Positions 63,350 to 64,000 of a stretch of DNA of 64,000 nucleotides are shown here, piece by piece. Source of the DNA: Methylocystaceae bacterium (GTDB lineage Bacteria; Pseudomonadota; Alphaproteobacteria; Rhizobiales; Beijerinckiaceae); contig WSXZ01000013.1 of the NCBI GenBank assembly GCA_009773555.1, positions 1 through 64,000 on the forward strand, read 5' to 3'. Each line of letters starts with the position of its first letter. The stretch's first letter is position 1. The position numbers were made by a program, and so were the translations under genes. The notes below the pieces were generated by a model, which was not told the DNA's origin, searched no databases, and saw only the letters and a program-made list of their open reading frames with translations.

Positions 63350-63373
63350 CGCGAAAAGTGAGTTGATGTAAGA

Positions 63374-63408
63374 AGAGCGCCGCGGCGATGTCGCGGCGCT
63401 CTTTCTTT
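63374..63408 (+). terminator. Intrinsic terminator of the phasin operon
   Basis: A perfect 11-bp stem (AGAGCGCCGCG / CGCGGCGCTCT) with a 7-base loop is followed by TTTCTTT. It also lies just after the convergent aroE and may serve both directions. Confidence 0.88.
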
Positions 63409-63411
63409 ATC

Positions 63412-63448
63412 GCGTTGCGACGATCTTTTACAGCGTTGCGACGATCTT
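63412..63448. repeat. 16-bp direct repeat at the end of aroE
   Basis: GCGTTGCGACGATCTT occurs at 63412-63427 and again at 63433-63448, with five bases between. The right copy encodes the last residues of AroE; the aroE stop codon lies in the spacer. Confidence 0.85.
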
Positions 63449-64000
63449 GGCGCGCAGCGCCGGCGTCACGTCCGGCATGACGCCGGTCCAATCGCGAAAC
63501 GCCGGGCGCGCCTGATGCAGCAGCATGCCGAGCCCATCGACGGGGGTTGCGCCATGTTTGCGGGCGGCCGCCAACAAGGGCGTCTCCAGCGGCGCATAAA
63601 CGATGTCGGCGACGAGCGCCGATGTCGGCAGCGCCGCGAGCGACAGATCCAGCGGCGGTTGGCCGACCATTCCCTGGCTCGTCGCATTGACGAGAAGCCC
63701 CGCTCCGGCCAGCCCCGCCTCGCGTTCTTCCCAGCGCAGCGCCGACACGCGCGGCCCAAAGTCGGCGGCGAGAATTTCCGCCCGCGCCAGTGTGCGGTTG
63801 AACAGACGAATCTCGCGCGCGCCAGCCTCAAGCAAGCCATGGATGATCGCGCGCGCGCCCCCGCCGGCGCCAATGATGACGCAGGGCGCGCGCTCGGCGC
63901 GCCAAAGCGGCGCCGCCTCATAAAGCGACGCGATGAACCCATAGCCGTCGTAATTGCGGCCGATCAGAGCGCCGTTTTTTTGGACGACCACACAATTGAC
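63428..64000 (-). CDS. aroE: Shikimate dehydrogenase (3' part, runs off the right edge)
   Basis: AroE reduces 3-dehydroshikimate to shikimate with NADPH in aromatic amino acid synthesis. About 190 C-terminal residues are present: the frame enters from the edge as VNCVVVQKNGALIGRNYDGY (the GAVNTVV-DGxxxGxNTDG region, with Tyr at the usual Thr position), then CVIIGAGGGARAIIHGLLE (NADP site), IRLFNRTLARAE, LLVNATSQGMVG, DIVYAPLETPLLAAAR and DGLGMLLHQA. The N-terminal substrate domain lies outside the window. The stop is at 63428. Confidence 0.95.
   Translation of the reverse strand, partial: VNCVVVQKNGALIGRNYDGYGFIASLYEAAPLWRAERAPCVIIGAGGGARAIIHGLLEAGAREIRLFNRTLARAEILAADFGPRVSALRWEEREAGLAGAGLLVNATSQGMVGQPPLDLSLAALPTSALVADIVYAPLETPLLAAARKHGATPVDGLGMLLHQARPAFRDWTGVMPDVTPALRAKIVATL

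Noticed and set aside
1-64000. CRISPR array, insertion sequence, integrase or prophage
   Set aside because: No regularly spaced direct repeats, transposase or phage genes were seen; the only mobile-type signals are palindromic doublets and a tRNA fragment.

Overview
The window reads as a GC-rich chromosomal segment of a methylotrophic alphaproteobacterium of the Hyphomicrobiales, most simply a type II methanotroph or close relative (Methylocystis/Methylosinus-like; the genus is inference). The pointers are fae and mtdB of the tetrahydromethanopterin formaldehyde pathway at the left edge, two phasin genes (polyhydroxybutyrate storage) at the right edge, and the alphaproteobacterial gene cluster rpoZ-spoT / pdxJ-lepB-rnc-era-recO in between. 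Most of the window is ordinary housekeeping DNA, densely packed, with extensive antisense open frames caused by high GC.

Layout. 1-1.1 kb: C1 metabolism (fae, mtdB). 1.4-4.0 kb: rpmB with a clear promoter and terminator, then thrS. 4.0-5.9 kb: a gene-poor stretch with two small membrane proteins and a tRNA-Arg 3' fragment that looks like an old integration scar. 5.9-12.2 kb: alpha/beta hydrolase, cysE with a coupled unknown membrane-anchored protein, an MFS exporter, parC. 12.4-17.1 kb: recO, a DUF1737 protein, era, rnc, lepB, pdxJ. 17.2-20.6 kb: an accessory insertion (AraC/GyrI regulator, RHH-GNAT toxin-antitoxin pair, a broken second acetyltransferase, two unknown genes) sitting where these core genes are usually contiguous. 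20.6-25.9 kb: spoT, rpoZ, an NYN-domain protein, smpB, dapA. 26.1-42.4 kb: an envelope block: soluble lytic transglycosylase, a small SH3-like exported protein, a roughly 1,690-residue secreted protein of unknown function, a bacterial alpha-2-macroglobulin with its thioester motif, and penicillin-binding protein 1C. 42.6-48.1 kb: murA, a ketoacyl synthase, galU, galE. 48.3-53.2 kb: ArsR/AHSA1 pair, tRNA-Arg(CCU), then a less GC-rich patch with FkbM methyltransferase, an SGNH-type membrane protein and DUF4239/DUF2905 proteins. 53.2-59.9 kb: esterase, methyltransferase, gloB, cupin, a multi-pass membrane protein, and the pxpABC 5-oxoprolinase operon. 60-64 kb: a PAS histidine kinase broken by two frameshifts, two phasins behind PhaR-like sites, and the 3' part of aroE.

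The best candidate for an under-described system is the giant secreted protein translationally coupled to the alpha-2-macroglobulin/PBP1C pair. The known pair is thought to trap invading proteases and repair the wall; here a third, larger, beta-rich partner is transcribed first and overlaps the macroglobulin reading frame by the bases ATGA. The second notable theme is palindromic-doublet repeats: four copies occur in the window, and two of them lie inside pbpC coding sequence, one supplying its N-terminus and one inserted in frame between the transpeptidase and C-terminal domains.
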